Below, piece by piece: positions 1 to 7,677 of a stretch of 64,000 nucleotides of DNA. Position numbers and translations under genes: made by a program. Under the pieces are notes generated by a model, which was not told the origin of the DNA, ran no database searches, and saw only the letters and a program-made list of their open reading frames with translations. Within the stretch, counting starts at the first letter, position 1; every line of letters starts with the position of its first letter. Source of the stretch: Pseudomonas sp. MF4836 (GTDB lineage Bacteria; Pseudomonadota; Gammaproteobacteria; Pseudomonadales; Pseudomonadaceae). The DNA lies in NCBI RefSeq assembly GCF_002018875.1, contig NZ_MVOL01000013.1, positions 124,001-188,000 of the forward strand, given 5' to 3'.

Positions 1-379
1 ATTCATAGATCTGCACCACCAGATGGGGCTGTGCCTTGCGCACCCGCTCAAGCATTTGCGGCACCAGGCTGGTGTGCACGGTCTGCAACACGCCGATGGC
101 CAGGGTCCGCAAGGCCTGGCCGCGGAAGTTGCCCAGGGCCTCGCGTGCCCGTTGCATGCCATCGAGCAGCGGCAGGGCATGGTTATACAACGTGTGCGCA
201 GCGAGGGTCGGCAACAGGCGCTTGCTGCTGCGCTCGAACAGGCTGACATCGAGGTTCTGTTCCAGCTGCCGGATCTGCTGCGAGAGCGCCGGCTGGGAGA
301 TGGAAAGGCGTTCTGCGGCCCGGCCCACATGGCCTTCTTCATAGACCGCGACGAAATAACGCAGTTGCTTGAAATCCAT
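1..379 (-). CDS. LysR-family transcriptional regulator, N-terminal part (truncated by window edge)
   Basis: The reading frame starts at the ATG complementary to 377-379 and runs off the left edge, giving 126 residues. It opens MDFKQLRYFVAVYEEG and continues with a classic LysR winged helix-turn-helix (RAAERLSISQPALSQQIRQLE, roughly residues 18-38), followed by the linker helix and the beginning of the effector domain. It is divergent from the MOSC-protein gene at 482, with about 100 bp between them, the usual geometry for a LysR regulator controlling a neighbour and itself. The effector is unknown because most of the ligand-binding domain is outside the window. The family call is secure; the target is inference. 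Confidence 0.9.
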   Translation of the reverse strand, partial: MDFKQLRYFVAVYEEGHVGRAAERLSISQPALSQQIRQLEQNLDVSLFERSSKRLLPTLAAHTLYNHALPLLDGMQRAREALGNFRGQALRTLAIGVLQTVHTSLVPQMLERVRKAQPHLVVQIYE

Positions 380-481
380 AAGTTTTACTTATCAAAAATG
401 CTGGAAAATCGAAATGGCCGAGTGCCGCCAAGAAGCCTAGTCTAACCCCTATTCACAAGGCTTACAGGGCCAGAGAGCGCG

Positions 482-1180
482 ATGAATACGGTTTATGTGG
501 AGGGCGTTTACATAGGCAAGGCAAAAAACCTCGGCCAGGGTTTGATCAGCGACACGGATAAACACCCGGTTGCAAATCGACTCTGGTTGTGGCCGCAAGG
601 CCTGGGCAGCGATGAGCACGGTGATCCGCGCTTTCATACCGGCCCCGAGCGTGCCCTGCATCACTACCCGGCCGAGCACTACGCCTATTGGCGCAAGCGT
701 TATCCACAGATCGACTGGTGCGCCCCGGCCTTTGGCGAAAACCTCTCCACCCACGGCCTGACGGAAGAGCATGTGTGCCTGGGCGACATGTTTCGCTGGG
801 GCGGCGCCTTGCTGCAGATCAGCCAGCCCCGTTCCCCCTGCTATCGCCTGAGCCACCGCTGGGGCATCCCGAGCCTGCCGCAACAGGCCCAGGACAATGG
901 TCGCTGCGGCTGGTTCTACCGGGTGCTCAAGCCGGGGTTCGTCAGCGCCGACCAGCCGTTCGAGCTGATCCAGCGCAGCTATCCCGGCCTGACCGTGGCC
1001 TGGGCCCTGCGTTGTTTTTATCAGGAGCCTCTGGAGCATGCCGGCTTGAAAAAACTGGTGGACTGCCCGGCGCTCGCTTCGCGCTGGCGCGATATCGCAA
1101 TCAAGCGCATGCGCACCGGCCGCGTCGAAGACTGGTCTTCACGGTTGCTCGGCCTGCCGCTGGAAGGGCTGCGTGCATGA
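482..1180 (+). CDS. yiiM: MOSC-domain protein, YiiM family
   Basis: This 232-residue protein resembles E. coli YiiM along its length. It shows the segments HTGPERALHHYP, APAFGENLSTHGLTE and ISQPRSPCYRLS; the last carries the conserved MOSC cysteine thought to hold sulfur or contact the molybdenum cofactor. The last 60 residues look like the 3-alpha domain that follows MOSC in YiiM. In E. coli, YcbX and YiiM give molybdenum-cofactor-dependent detoxification of N-hydroxylated bases such as 6-hydroxylaminopurine. It is first in a three-gene run: its TGA overlaps the ATG of the aminotransferase (ATGA at 1177-1180), which argues for translational coupling. The first in-frame ATG is taken as start. 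Confidence 0.88.
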   Translation: MNTVYVEGVYIGKAKNLGQGLISDTDKHPVANRLWLWPQGLGSDEHGDPRFHTGPERALHHYPAEHYAYWRKRYPQIDWCAPAFGENLSTHGLTEEHVCLGDMFRWGGALLQISQPRSPCYRLSHRWGIPSLPQQAQDNGRCGWFYRVLKPGFVSADQPFELIQRSYPGLTVAWALRCFYQEPLEHAGLKKLVDCPALASRWRDIAIKRMRTGRVEDWSSRLLGLPLEGLRA

Positions 1181-2460
1181 ATCTGTTCAATCTGCGGCGC
1201 AAGCCCGCCAGCCTCGACGACCTGGCCACTGATTTCTGCCTGCCGGCCAGCGCTGACGAGCGCAGCAGCGAGCGCCTGATGCCCAGCGTGCAGCGGCCTC
1301 AACCGGTGTTTGTACGGGGGCAGGGTTCCTGGCTCTGGGACAACGAAGACCGCGCCTACCTGGACTTCACCCAGGGCGCGGCCGCCAACAGCCTGGGCCA
1401 CAGCCCATCTGCCCTGGTCACGGCGCTGGCCGCCCAGGCGCAATCGCTGATCAACCCCGGCTCGGGGTTTTACAACCGCAGCATGCTCAAGCTCGCCGAA
1501 CGCCTGTGCCTGAGCACCGGTAGCGACCAGGCGTACCTCTTGGGCAGTGGCAGCGAGGCCTGTGAGGCGGCGATCAAGCTGGCGCGCAAGTGGGGCCAAC
1601 TGCATCGGGGCGGCGCGGCGCAAATCATCACCGCCAGCAACAGTTGTCACGGTCGCGGGTTTGCGGCGATGTCGGCCTCGGCCAGCCCGAACCAGGGCAA
1701 TCGCTTCGAACCCCGGCTGCCAGGCTTCAGCCATGTGCCGTTTAATGATCTACCGGCGCTGCATGCCGCGGTGGACGCACACACCGTGGCGATCATGCTG
1801 GAACCGATTCAGGGCGAGGCCGGGGTGATTCCCGCCACCGAGCATTACCTCAAGGGCGTCGAGCGGCTGTGTCGCGAGCTGGGCATCCTGCTGATTCTCG
1901 ATGAAGTACAGACCGGCATCGGGCGTTGCGGAGCCCTGCTGGCGGAGCAGGTCTATGGCGTCCGCGCCGACATCACCGTGCTCGGCAAGGGCTTGGGGGG
2001 TGGCGTGCCGTTGGCGGCGTTGCTGGCGCGGGGCAAGGCCTGCTGTTTCGAGGTGGGCGAACTCGACGGCACCCATCACGGTAACGCGTTGATGAGTGCT
2101 GCCGGGCTGGCGGTCCTCGACACGGTGCTGGAGCACGGTTTTCTCGAACAGGTTCGCGACACCGGCCAATACCTGCGCGAAGGCCTGGCGCGCCTGGCCC
2201 ATCGTCACGGCCAGGGCGCGCTGCATGGCCACGGGCTGTTCTGGGGCTTGAGCCTGTCCGACGACTCGGCCCAGGCACTGGTCAAGGCCGCGCGTCACGA
2301 AGGCTTGCTGCTCAGCGCGCCCCAGCCTGACTGCCTGCGCTTTACCCCGGCGCTGACGGTGAGCAAAGCCAATATCGATGAAATGCTGCTACGCCTCGCG
2401 CGTGCGTTTTCTCGGGTGCGCACGGCGCAGTTGCAGTGCCGCAAGGGAGTGGCTGTCTGA
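1177..2460 (+). CDS. Class III PLP-dependent aminotransferase (acetylornithine aminotransferase-like)
   Basis: The protein is 427 residues, starting at the ATG overlapping the MOSC stop; a longer open frame exists upstream but runs through the MOSC gene. Fold-type I class III hallmarks are visible: the cofactor-binding aspartate in LILDEVQTGIGR and the Schiff-base lysine at about residue 271 in VLGKGLGGGVPLAALLA. The SGSEACEAAIKLARK segment matches the ArgD/GabT family. The N-terminus has about 35 extra residues before the domain. It ends in TGATG shared with the next gene. I recall that an aminotransferase near pqqM in some fluorescent pseudomonads was named pqqI; I cannot verify that this is the same gene. 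The amino donor cannot be told from sequence. Confidence 0.85.
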   Translation: MNLFNLRRKPASLDDLATDFCLPASADERSSERLMPSVQRPQPVFVRGQGSWLWDNEDRAYLDFTQGAAANSLGHSPSALVTALAAQAQSLINPGSGFYNRSMLKLAERLCLSTGSDQAYLLGSGSEACEAAIKLARKWGQLHRGGAAQIITASNSCHGRGFAAMSASASPNQGNRFEPRLPGFSHVPFNDLPALHAAVDAHTVAIMLEPIQGEAGVIPATEHYLKGVERLCRELGILLILDEVQTGIGRCGALLAEQVYGVRADITVLGKGLGGGVPLAALLARGKACCFEVGELDGTHHGNALMSAAGLAVLDTVLEHGFLEQVRDTGQYLREGLARLAHRHGQGALHGHGLFWGLSLSDDSAQALVKAARHEGLLLSAPQPDCLRFTPALTVSKANIDEMLLRLARAFSRVRTAQLQCRKGVAV

Positions 2461-3185
2461 TGCGGGTGCTGATTCTGCAACATTCCCCGGCCGCCGGCCC
2501 GGGCCGTATCAGCCAGTGGCTGCTGGAACGTGCCAGTGCCGTGCACATCTGCCATCTCTATGCCCAGGCGCGAATCCCGCGGCTCGACAGTTTCGATTTG
2601 CTGATCGCTCTGGGCGGGCCGATGAGCGTTCACGATGATCCCCTGATTCCCTGGCTGGGCGCCGAAAAGCGCTTGATCAGAAAGGCGCTGTCCGCGGGCA
2701 AGCGGGTGTTAGGGATTGGCCTGGGCGGCCAGCTGCTGGCCCAGGCGCTGGGTGCTGAAGTGCGCACCAGCGCATCGCGGGAGATCGGCTGGTGGCCGGT
2801 GGAAAAATACCCCCATGCCCAGGGTTCGCCTCTGGGCCTGGCATTGCCGGAACGGCTGATGGCCTTTCATTGGCACGGTGAGAGCTTCGAGCTGCCCAAG
2901 GGCGCGTTGCCGCTGTATCGCTCGGCGGCCTGCGCCAACCAGGGGTTTATCTGGCAGGAGCGAGCCATTGCCCTGCAGTGCCTGATGCAGAGCGATTGGC
3001 ACAGTATCGAGGCGCTGCTCCAGGCCCGGCCCAAGGCCTGGCTGAATGCCGAGCACCAGGCTCGGCCGGATACCGTCGAGGATGACCAGGCGATCCGCGC
3101 CGGCATTCCCCATTGCAGTGGCTTGGCGCCGACCCTGTTCCGTTTGCTGGACTACCTCTCAGGGCCGCACCCGACCTTGCGTTGA
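2460..3185 (+). CDS. Class I glutamine amidotransferase-like protein lacking the catalytic triad
   Basis: This 241-residue protein has the class I GATase fold: an N-terminal MRVLILQHSPAAGPG strand, LLIALGGPMSVHDD oxyanion loop (about 48-60), nucleophile-elbow region around 83-91, and FHWHGESFELP (136-146). The three catalytic residues appear lost: the elbow reads GIGLGGQ with Gly87 where GICLGAQ has cysteine, and the final LQFHLE-type motif reads LQCLMQ, so His becomes Leu175 and Glu becomes Gln177. The reading frame is intact, so this is a maintained non-catalytic homologue rather than a pseudogene. Its ATG overlaps the aminotransferase stop (TGATG at 2458-2462), making a probable coupled operon. 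Possible roles are binding partner or regulator; unknown. Confidence 0.8.
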   Translation: MRVLILQHSPAAGPGRISQWLLERASAVHICHLYAQARIPRLDSFDLLIALGGPMSVHDDPLIPWLGAEKRLIRKALSAGKRVLGIGLGGQLLAQALGAEVRTSASREIGWWPVEKYPHAQGSPLGLALPERLMAFHWHGESFELPKGALPLYRSAACANQGFIWQERAIALQCLMQSDWHSIEALLQARPKAWLNAEHQARPDTVEDDQAIRAGIPHCSGLAPTLFRLLDYLSGPHPTLR

Positions 3186-3220
3186 CAGAATTCCTGAACC
3201 GTCTCGCGGTAATAACGCGT

Positions 3221-3257
3221 CGCCCCGTGTCCGATTTTTCGCACGGGGCGTTTTTTT
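3221..3257 (+). terminator. Rho-independent terminator of the MOSC/aminotransferase/GATase-like operon
   Basis: A GC-rich stem, CGCCCCGTG at 3221-3229 pairing with CACGGGGCG at 3242-3250, is followed by seven T at 3251-3257. It lies 36 bp after the stop codon of the GATase-like gene. Confidence 0.9.
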
Positions 3258-3386
3258 GTCTCGGGCTTTTGCAAAACCCTTTGTGGTACTTGAAGCGGCG
3301 TTCCGCTTCGGGTTGCCTGAAGCACTCGGCACGGATTCGCCGAGGTCGGGGCGGGGCGCCGTCGGGCGGCCTGATTTGAAAATATA

Positions 3387-3401
3387 TACCACTTGGTGGT
3401 A
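3387..3401. promoter_or_regulatory. Palindromic operator-like site before the toxin-antitoxin genes
   Basis: TACCAC-TTG-GTGGTA is a perfect inverted repeat with a 3-bp spacer, 22 bp upstream of the toxin ATG and next to an A/T-rich AAAATATATA stretch that could be the -10 region. Type II antitoxins with an XRE helix-turn-helix autorepress by binding such palindromes; the assignment to this antitoxin is inferred from position. Confidence 0.65.
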
Positions 3402-3423
3402 GGTTTTCTGCGGAAGGGACACC

Positions 3424-3780
3424 ATGAAAGTCCGATTATTCAAAACCAGAGGATTCACGGCCGCCGCCAACAAGGCCTTGATCAGCGACAGCTCGCTCCG
3501 GCAAGCCTTCAGCGAGATGCTGCTCGGACAAGCTGACGACCTCGGCGGCGGAATCTGGAAAAAACGCCTGAACGCCAACCGCCATCGTTCGATCGTGTTG
3601 GCCAGGGGGCGGCGTTATTGGGTGTATCAGTTTCTCTTCGCCAAGCAGGACCAGGGCAACATCAGCCTCAAGGAGCTGATGGCCTTCCGCGAATTGGCCA
3701 GGGTCTATGACCGCCTGGACGATTGGCAAGTGCAGCAGATGCTGGAAATGAACGCTTTTGTGGAGATCAAGCATGACTAG
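3424..3780 (+). CDS. Type II toxin, RelE/HigB superfamily (DUF1044-like)
   Basis: A basic protein of 118 residues with the pattern of the HigB2-type mRNA interferases: GGGIWKKRLNANRHRSIVLARGRRYWVYQFLFAKQ is the characteristic beta-hairpin core (about 40-75), followed by ELMAFRELARVYDRL. Such toxins cleave mRNA on the ribosome. The toxin gene precedes the antitoxin gene, the HigBA order. Its TAG stop overlaps the antitoxin start (ATGACTAG, 3773-3780). It sits alone between the GATase-like operon terminator and the YqaE gene. A GGAAGGGACACC segment ends at the base before the ATG and provides the ribosome-binding site. Confidence 0.85.
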   Translation: MKVRLFKTRGFTAAANKALISDSSLRQAFSEMLLGQADDLGGGIWKKRLNANRHRSIVLARGRRYWVYQFLFAKQDQGNISLKELMAFRELARVYDRLDDWQVQQMLEMNAFVEIKHD

Positions 3781-4093
3781 GAAATTCAACAGCGAGGCCC
3801 TGGAGTCGATCCACGAATCGGCCAGTGCGCTGCACGCCATCGGCGCGATCGGCAAGACCACCCTGCACCGCTTCGATGAATCCTGCATCGCGGCGGTTCC
3901 GGCCGCGATGTCGGCCCAGGAGATCAAGGCGATCCGCGAGCGCAATCACGTCAGCCAGCCGGTGTTCGCACGGTACCTGAACACCAGCGCGTCCACGGTC
4001 AAGCAGTGGGAGGCCGGGGACAAACATCCCAGCGGCATGGCGCTCAAGCTGCTGAGCATCGTGCACAAGCATGGCCTGGAAATACTGGCGTGA
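3773..4093 (+). CDS. XRE-family antitoxin of the HigB-like pair
   Basis: The protein has 106 residues from the ATG at 3773, which overlaps the end of the toxin gene; a longer frame from 3758 would lie inside the toxin and lacks a ribosome-binding site. The C-terminal half is an XRE helix-turn-helix: MSAQEIKAIRERNHVSQPVFARYL then TSASTVKQWEAGDKHPSG (about 46-88), typical of HigA-like antitoxins. The N-terminal half probably contacts the toxin. It presumably represses its own promoter through the palindrome at 3387-3401. Overlap with the toxin gene supports a single transcript. Confidence 0.85.
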   Translation: MTRKFNSEALESIHESASALHAIGAIGKTTLHRFDESCIAAVPAAMSAQEIKAIRERNHVSQPVFARYLNTSASTVKQWEAGDKHPSGMALKLLSIVHKHGLEILA

Positions 4094-4191
4094 ATCGACC
4101 CGCGGGCCGGTAGCGCAGGGCTTAGGGCTGATCGTCTGCCTGAGCGGCCAGGGCAAATCGACTGAACCCTGTCGAGCGGCGCGGGTCGATT
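4093..4191. repeat. Long inverted repeat after the antitoxin gene
   Basis: AATCGACCCGCG at 4093-4104, which begins on the last base of the antitoxin stop codon, is an exact 12-bp inverted copy of CGCGGGTCGATT at 4180-4191, with 75 bp between. It could fold as the base of a long stem-loop acting as a 3' end for the toxin-antitoxin mRNA. There is no T tract, so a simple intrinsic terminator is unlikely. Confidence 0.55.
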
Positions 4192-4235
4192 AGCTGTAAG
4201 GCTCGTGTGAGCCAATTGCCTTTATGGAGCTGCCC

Positions 4236-4394
4236 ATGGACTTTATCCGCATCATCATCGCCATTCTGTTGCCGCCACTGGGGGTGTTTCTGCAAGTGGG
4301 TTTCGGCGGCGCGTTCTGGCTGAATATTCTGCTGACCCTGTGCGGTTATATCCCGGGCATCGTGCATGCGGTGTACATCATCGCCAAGCGCTGA
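4236..4394 (+). CDS. Small YqaE/PMP3-family membrane protein
   Basis: This 52-residue hydrophobic protein begins MDFIRIIIAILLPPLGVFLQ and contains two membrane segments (about 5-20 and 28-48) joined by a short G-rich loop, the standard layout of the UPF0057/PMP3 family. The ILLPPLGVFLQVG signature and the GYIPGIVHAVYII second helix are diagnostic. Family members are stress-induced; in yeast Pmp3 affects membrane potential, while bacterial roles are poorly defined. A GGAG at 4226-4229 lies 6 bp before the ATG. It appears monocistronic and is convergent with pqqM, with a GC-rich hairpin between. Confidence 0.9.
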   Translation: MDFIRIIIAILLPPLGVFLQVGFGGAFWLNILLTLCGYIPGIVHAVYIIAKR

Positions 4395-4401
4395 AGCCGC
4401 G

Positions 4402-4427
4402 GCCCGCCCCTGATGGCAGGGGCGGGC
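4402..4427. terminator. GC-rich hairpin between convergent yqaE-like gene and pqqM
   Basis: GCCCGCCCCT pairs exactly with AGGGGCGGGC around a 6-base loop. No run of T follows on either strand, so it may be a terminator stem or a REP-type palindrome. Its position between two convergent genes favours a transcript-end role. Confidence 0.5.
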
Positions 4428-4462
4428 TTGCCGCGTTGCGGCGGCCGGGCTGAGCGCTTGAT

Positions 4463-6295
4463 TCAGTCCAACCCTTGCATGACCTTCCGATAAAACAACC
4501 ACTCCTGTTCCAATGCATGAGCCTGGTTGCTCGCCTTGCGAAAGCCGTGGCGCTCGTCCGGGTAGTAGTGGGCCTGGGCCGCAATGCCGTTGTCCGTCAG
4601 GGCCTTGAGCATGTCGCGGGTCTGTTCGGGCACCACGACTGCGTCCAGTTCGCCTTGGAAGAAAATCACCGGTACCCGGATATTGCCCGCGTGCAGCAGC
4701 GGTGTGCGGGCGCGATAACGCTCGGCGTCCTGCTCCGGGTCGCCAATCAGCCAGTCAAGGTAGTCGCCCTCGAACTTGTGCGTGGTGCGGGTCAGGCCCA
4801 GGGGATCGCTGACGCCATACAGGCTGGCGCCGGCGCGAAACACATCGGCGAACGCCAGCGCGCACAAGGTGGTATAGCCCCCCGCGCTGCCGCCGCGAAT
4901 AAAGGCGCGGCTGCGGTCGATCAGCCCTTGATGGGCGAGATACTCGACCACGGCGCAGGCATCCTGCACATCCACCTCACCCCAACGCAGGTGCAGGGCC
5001 TGGCGATAGGCCCGGCCGTAACCGGTGCTGCCTCGGTAGTTGAGGTCGGCCACGGCGAACCCGCGTTGGGTCCAGTACTGGATGCGTGGATCGAGTATCG
5101 GGTAGCAGGCCGAGGTCGGGCCGCCGTGAATGAACACCACCAACGGCGGTGAGGCTGCGTTGTCCATGGCCGGGTAGAAGAACCCGTGGGCCTGGTCCTG
5201 GCCGCTCGGGTAGTTCAGGGTCTGCGGCAGGCTGATCTGCTCTGCGGGCAGCGGCGACACGCCACCAGCCAGCACCTGCACCTGCTGGCTGTGACGGTCG
5301 ATGGCGATCACCGCCGACGGGCTGACCGGCGAGGCGGCGATGCAATAGATGAACTGCTGGTCCATCGCCAGGCTGCGAAAGCGGCTGTAGTTGCCGCTCA
5401 AGTCCTGTTGCGTGCCGTCCTGCCGGCGCAGGCCGAGGCGGCCGAAACCGGCCTCGGTCCAGCTCGCCAGCCATGCCTCGCCACCCAGAGGCAGCCAGCT
5501 GCAACCGCCCAGTTGCCAGGGCGCCGGGGCATGATCGGCAGCGGCGCTGGGCAGCGGCTGCAAGCCATCCGCCGATTCGCCCCAGGGTTGCCAGAAGCCG
5601 CCGCGATCGGTCAGGGCATACAGGCGACCGCTGGCATCGAAGCGTGGTTGTTGCAGGGCCTCTTGCGTGTCGTTACCCGCCAGGCAGCGCGGTGCGCTCC
5701 AGAGGCCATTGGCCAGGCGCTCGGCGACCATCAGCCGGGTCGCGGTCCAGGGTTGATGGGGGCGATCCCACTCGATCCAGGCCAGACGCTGGCCGTCGGT
5801 GCTCAAGGTGGGCGCGGCGTAGAAGTCCGCGCCTTCGGCCAGCAGCTGGCGACTGCCATCTGCCAGGGCAATGGCCACCAACCGGTGCCGGTCCTGATGC
5901 TCCTCGACCGCCAGGACCTGGCCCGCGGCGAATTGCAGGTCGCCGTAGCGGCATTCCCCGGCGGTCAGCGCAGTGGGCATTTCTCCCTGAACGGACTGGC
6001 GGTACAGCTGCTGGTCTGCGTCATTGACGAACACCAGCCCGTCGTCGCTCAGGCAGAAGGCACCGCCGCCATATTCATAGACCCGGCTGCTGACGCTGAA
6101 ACCCTTGGGCGTCAGGCACCGGGCCTGGTTGTGTTGCCAGTGCCAGATTCGGCAGGCCGCGTCGGCCGGGCGATATTCGTTCCAGAACAGGCCCTGGGCA
6201 CCGAGGCGCAATTCGCTGAAGTCGACCCCGGCGGCAACTGCCTGGGCGGCGCTGAAGGGCTCAGCCCTTGGCGATGAGGCGTGAGTTTCGTTCAT
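4463..6295 (-). CDS. pqqM: S9 family (prolyl oligopeptidase-like) peptidase of the pqq cluster
   Basis: The protein is 610 residues with an N-terminal beta-propeller-like half and a C-terminal alpha/beta hydrolase half. The catalytic triad is visible: serine in FIRGGSAGGYTTL, aspartate in FFQGELDAVVVPEQ, and histidine in DERHGFRKASN. No signal peptide is seen, so it is probably cytoplasmic. It is the last gene of the pqqBCDE run and overlaps the end of pqqE by about 35 bp. I chose the ATG at 6295; the open frame reaches a TTG at 6316 but without a good ribosome-binding site. Its place after pqqE suggests processing of the PqqA peptide or degradation of the leader; the pqqM name is used in some fluorescent pseudomonads. 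Confidence 0.85.
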   Translation of the reverse strand: MNETHASSPRAEPFSAAQAVAAGVDFSELRLGAQGLFWNEYRPADAACRIWHWQHNQARCLTPKGFSVSSRVYEYGGGAFCLSDDGLVFVNDADQQLYRQSVQGEMPTALTAGECRYGDLQFAAGQVLAVEEHQDRHRLVAIALADGSRQLLAEGADFYAAPTLSTDGQRLAWIEWDRPHQPWTATRLMVAERLANGLWSAPRCLAGNDTQEALQQPRFDASGRLYALTDRGGFWQPWGESADGLQPLPSAAADHAPAPWQLGGCSWLPLGGEAWLASWTEAGFGRLGLRRQDGTQQDLSGNYSRFRSLAMDQQFIYCIAASPVSPSAVIAIDRHSQQVQVLAGGVSPLPAEQISLPQTLNYPSGQDQAHGFFYPAMDNAASPPLVVFIHGGPTSACYPILDPRIQYWTQRGFAVADLNYRGSTGYGRAYRQALHLRWGEVDVQDACAVVEYLAHQGLIDRSRAFIRGGSAGGYTTLCALAFADVFRAGASLYGVSDPLGLTRTTHKFEGDYLDWLIGDPEQDAERYRARTPLLHAGNIRVPVIFFQGELDAVVVPEQTRDMLKALTDNGIAAQAHYYPDERHGFRKASNQAHALEQEWLFYRKVMQGLD

Positions 6296-7430
6296 TACGG
6301 AAGGCCAGTTGTTCAATGGTTTGGGTGGCGTGCTCGGCGTCTTCGCGAGCCTGGAGGATCATCCCATGATGCGCCGACTTACTGCACACCGGATCTGCAT
6401 TGCTGGCATCACCGGTGAGCATGAACGCCTGGCAGCGGCAGCCACCGAAGTCTTTTTCCTTCTCGTCGCAGGAGCGGCAAGGCTCGGGCATCCACTCGTA
6501 GCCGCGAAAACGGTTGAAGCCGAACGAGTCGTACCAGATGTGCTGCATGCTGTGCTCGCGCACATTGGGGAACTGCACCGGCATCTGCCGCGCGCCATGG
6601 CAGGGCAGGGCGGTGCCATCCGGGGTGACGGTCAGGAAAATATTGCCCCAGCCGTTCATGCAGGCCTTGGGGCGCTCTTCGTAGTAATCCGGGGTGACGA
6701 AAATCAGCTTGCACGGATGCCCCTCGGCTTCGAGCCTGGCGCGGTACTCGTTGGTCACCCGTTCGGCGCGCACCAGCTGCTCCTTGGTGGGCAGCAGGCC
6801 GACGCGGTTCAACTGCGCCCAACCGTAGAACTGGCAGGTCGCGAGCTCGACGAAGTCGGCTTCGAGGGCGATGCACAGCTCGATGATGCGGTCGATCTTG
6901 TCGATGTTGTGCCGGTGGGTCACGAAGTTCAGCACCATCGGGTAGCCGTGGGCCTTGACCGCGCGAGCCATTTCCAGCTTTTGCGCGAAGGCCTTTTTCG
7001 AGCCGGCCAGCAGGTTGTTCACCTGTTCGTCGCTGGCCTGGAAGCTGATCTGGATGTGGTCGAGCCCGGCCTGTTTGAAGTCGCTGATCTTTTGCTCGGT
7101 GAGGCCGATGCCGGAGGTGATCAGGTTGGTGTAAAACCCCAGTTTGCGCGCTTCGGCAATCAGCTCGGCCAGGTCCTGGCGCACCAGGGGTTCGCCCCCG
7201 GAAAACCCCAGCTGCGCGGCGCCCATTTCCCGGGCTTCACGAAAGACCTTGAGCCATTGCTCGGTACTCAGCTCCTTGCCCTGCTCGGCGAAATCCAGCG
7301 GGTTGGAGCAATAGGGGCATTGCAGTGGGCAGCGATAGGTCAGTTCGGCCAGCAGCCACAAGGGCAGGCCGACCTCGGGTTTGGGCGGCAGGCGCGCGGT
7401 ATCAGGCAAGTTCGATCCAGTGCTGAGCAC
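6261..7430 (-). CDS. pqqE: PQQ synthesis radical SAM protein PqqE
   Basis: This 389-residue enzyme joins Glu and Tyr side chains of PqqA through a carbon-carbon bond, the first committed step of PQQ synthesis. The radical SAM cluster motif CPLQCPYC lies near residue 31, with GFSGGEPLVRQDL behind it. A C-terminal SPASM region has several cysteines (EPCRSC, GGCRC, DPVCSKS) for auxiliary Fe-S clusters. I place the start at a GTG at 7430: it is preceded by GGAGGT at a spacing of about six bases, while the open frame further upstream only runs through pqqD. This start overlaps the pqqD 3' end by 29 bp, suggesting coupled translation of the enzyme and its PqqD chaperone. Confidence 0.95.
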   Translation of the reverse strand: MLSTGSNLPDTARLPPKPEVGLPLWLLAELTYRCPLQCPYCSNPLDFAEQGKELSTEQWLKVFREAREMGAAQLGFSGGEPLVRQDLAELIAEARKLGFYTNLITSGIGLTEQKISDFKQAGLDHIQISFQASDEQVNNLLAGSKKAFAQKLEMARAVKAHGYPMVLNFVTHRHNIDKIDRIIELCIALEADFVELATCQFYGWAQLNRVGLLPTKEQLVRAERVTNEYRARLEAEGHPCKLIFVTPDYYEERPKACMNGWGNIFLTVTPDGTALPCHGARQMPVQFPNVREHSMQHIWYDSFGFNRFRGYEWMPEPCRSCDEKEKDFGGCRCQAFMLTGDASNADPVCSKSAHHGMILQAREDAEHATQTIEQLAFRNERNSRLIAKG

Positions 7431-7677
7431 GGGCGACCTCCATGAATTGCTCGATATCGTCCGCCAGCTCAGGCACGCCGGGGAACTGCGCGTCGAGTTC
7501 GGCAATGATCGCCGCCACATCACGCTCAGCGTCGATCAGGCCACCGATCAGCGCGGCACTGTCGTTGAGCTTGATCATGCCTTCCGGGTACAGCAACACA
7601 TGGCCTTTCTGCGCCGGTTCGTACTGGAAGCGGTAGCCGGGTCGCCAGTGCGGAACCTTGCTGCGATCAAAACTCAT
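7402..7677 (-). CDS. pqqD: PQQ biosynthesis peptide chaperone PqqD
   Basis: A 91-residue protein beginning MSFDRSKVPHWRPGYRFQYE with the PqqD-family segments HVLLYPEGMIKLN and DDIEQFMEVARAQHWI. PqqD is a RiPP recognition element that binds the PqqA peptide and presents it to PqqE. Length matches the family. Its ATG overlaps the pqqC stop (ATGA at 7674-7677), and its own 3' end overlaps pqqE, so the B-C-D-E genes form a compact unit. No oddities seen. Confidence 0.96.
   Translation of the reverse strand: MSFDRSKVPHWRPGYRFQYEPAQKGHVLLYPEGMIKLNDSAALIGGLIDAERDVAAIIAELDAQFPGVPELADDIEQFMEVARAQHWIELA

Noticed and set aside
688..1176. An N-terminal extension of the aminotransferase reading frame starting at 688.
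   Set aside because: It lies inside the MOSC gene in another frame, and the ATG at 1177 overlaps the MOSC stop as expected for coupling.
3159..3578. A 139-codon minus-strand frame overlapping the terminator and the toxin gene.
   Set aside because: It crosses a strong terminator hairpin and the toxin gene and has no recognisable motif.
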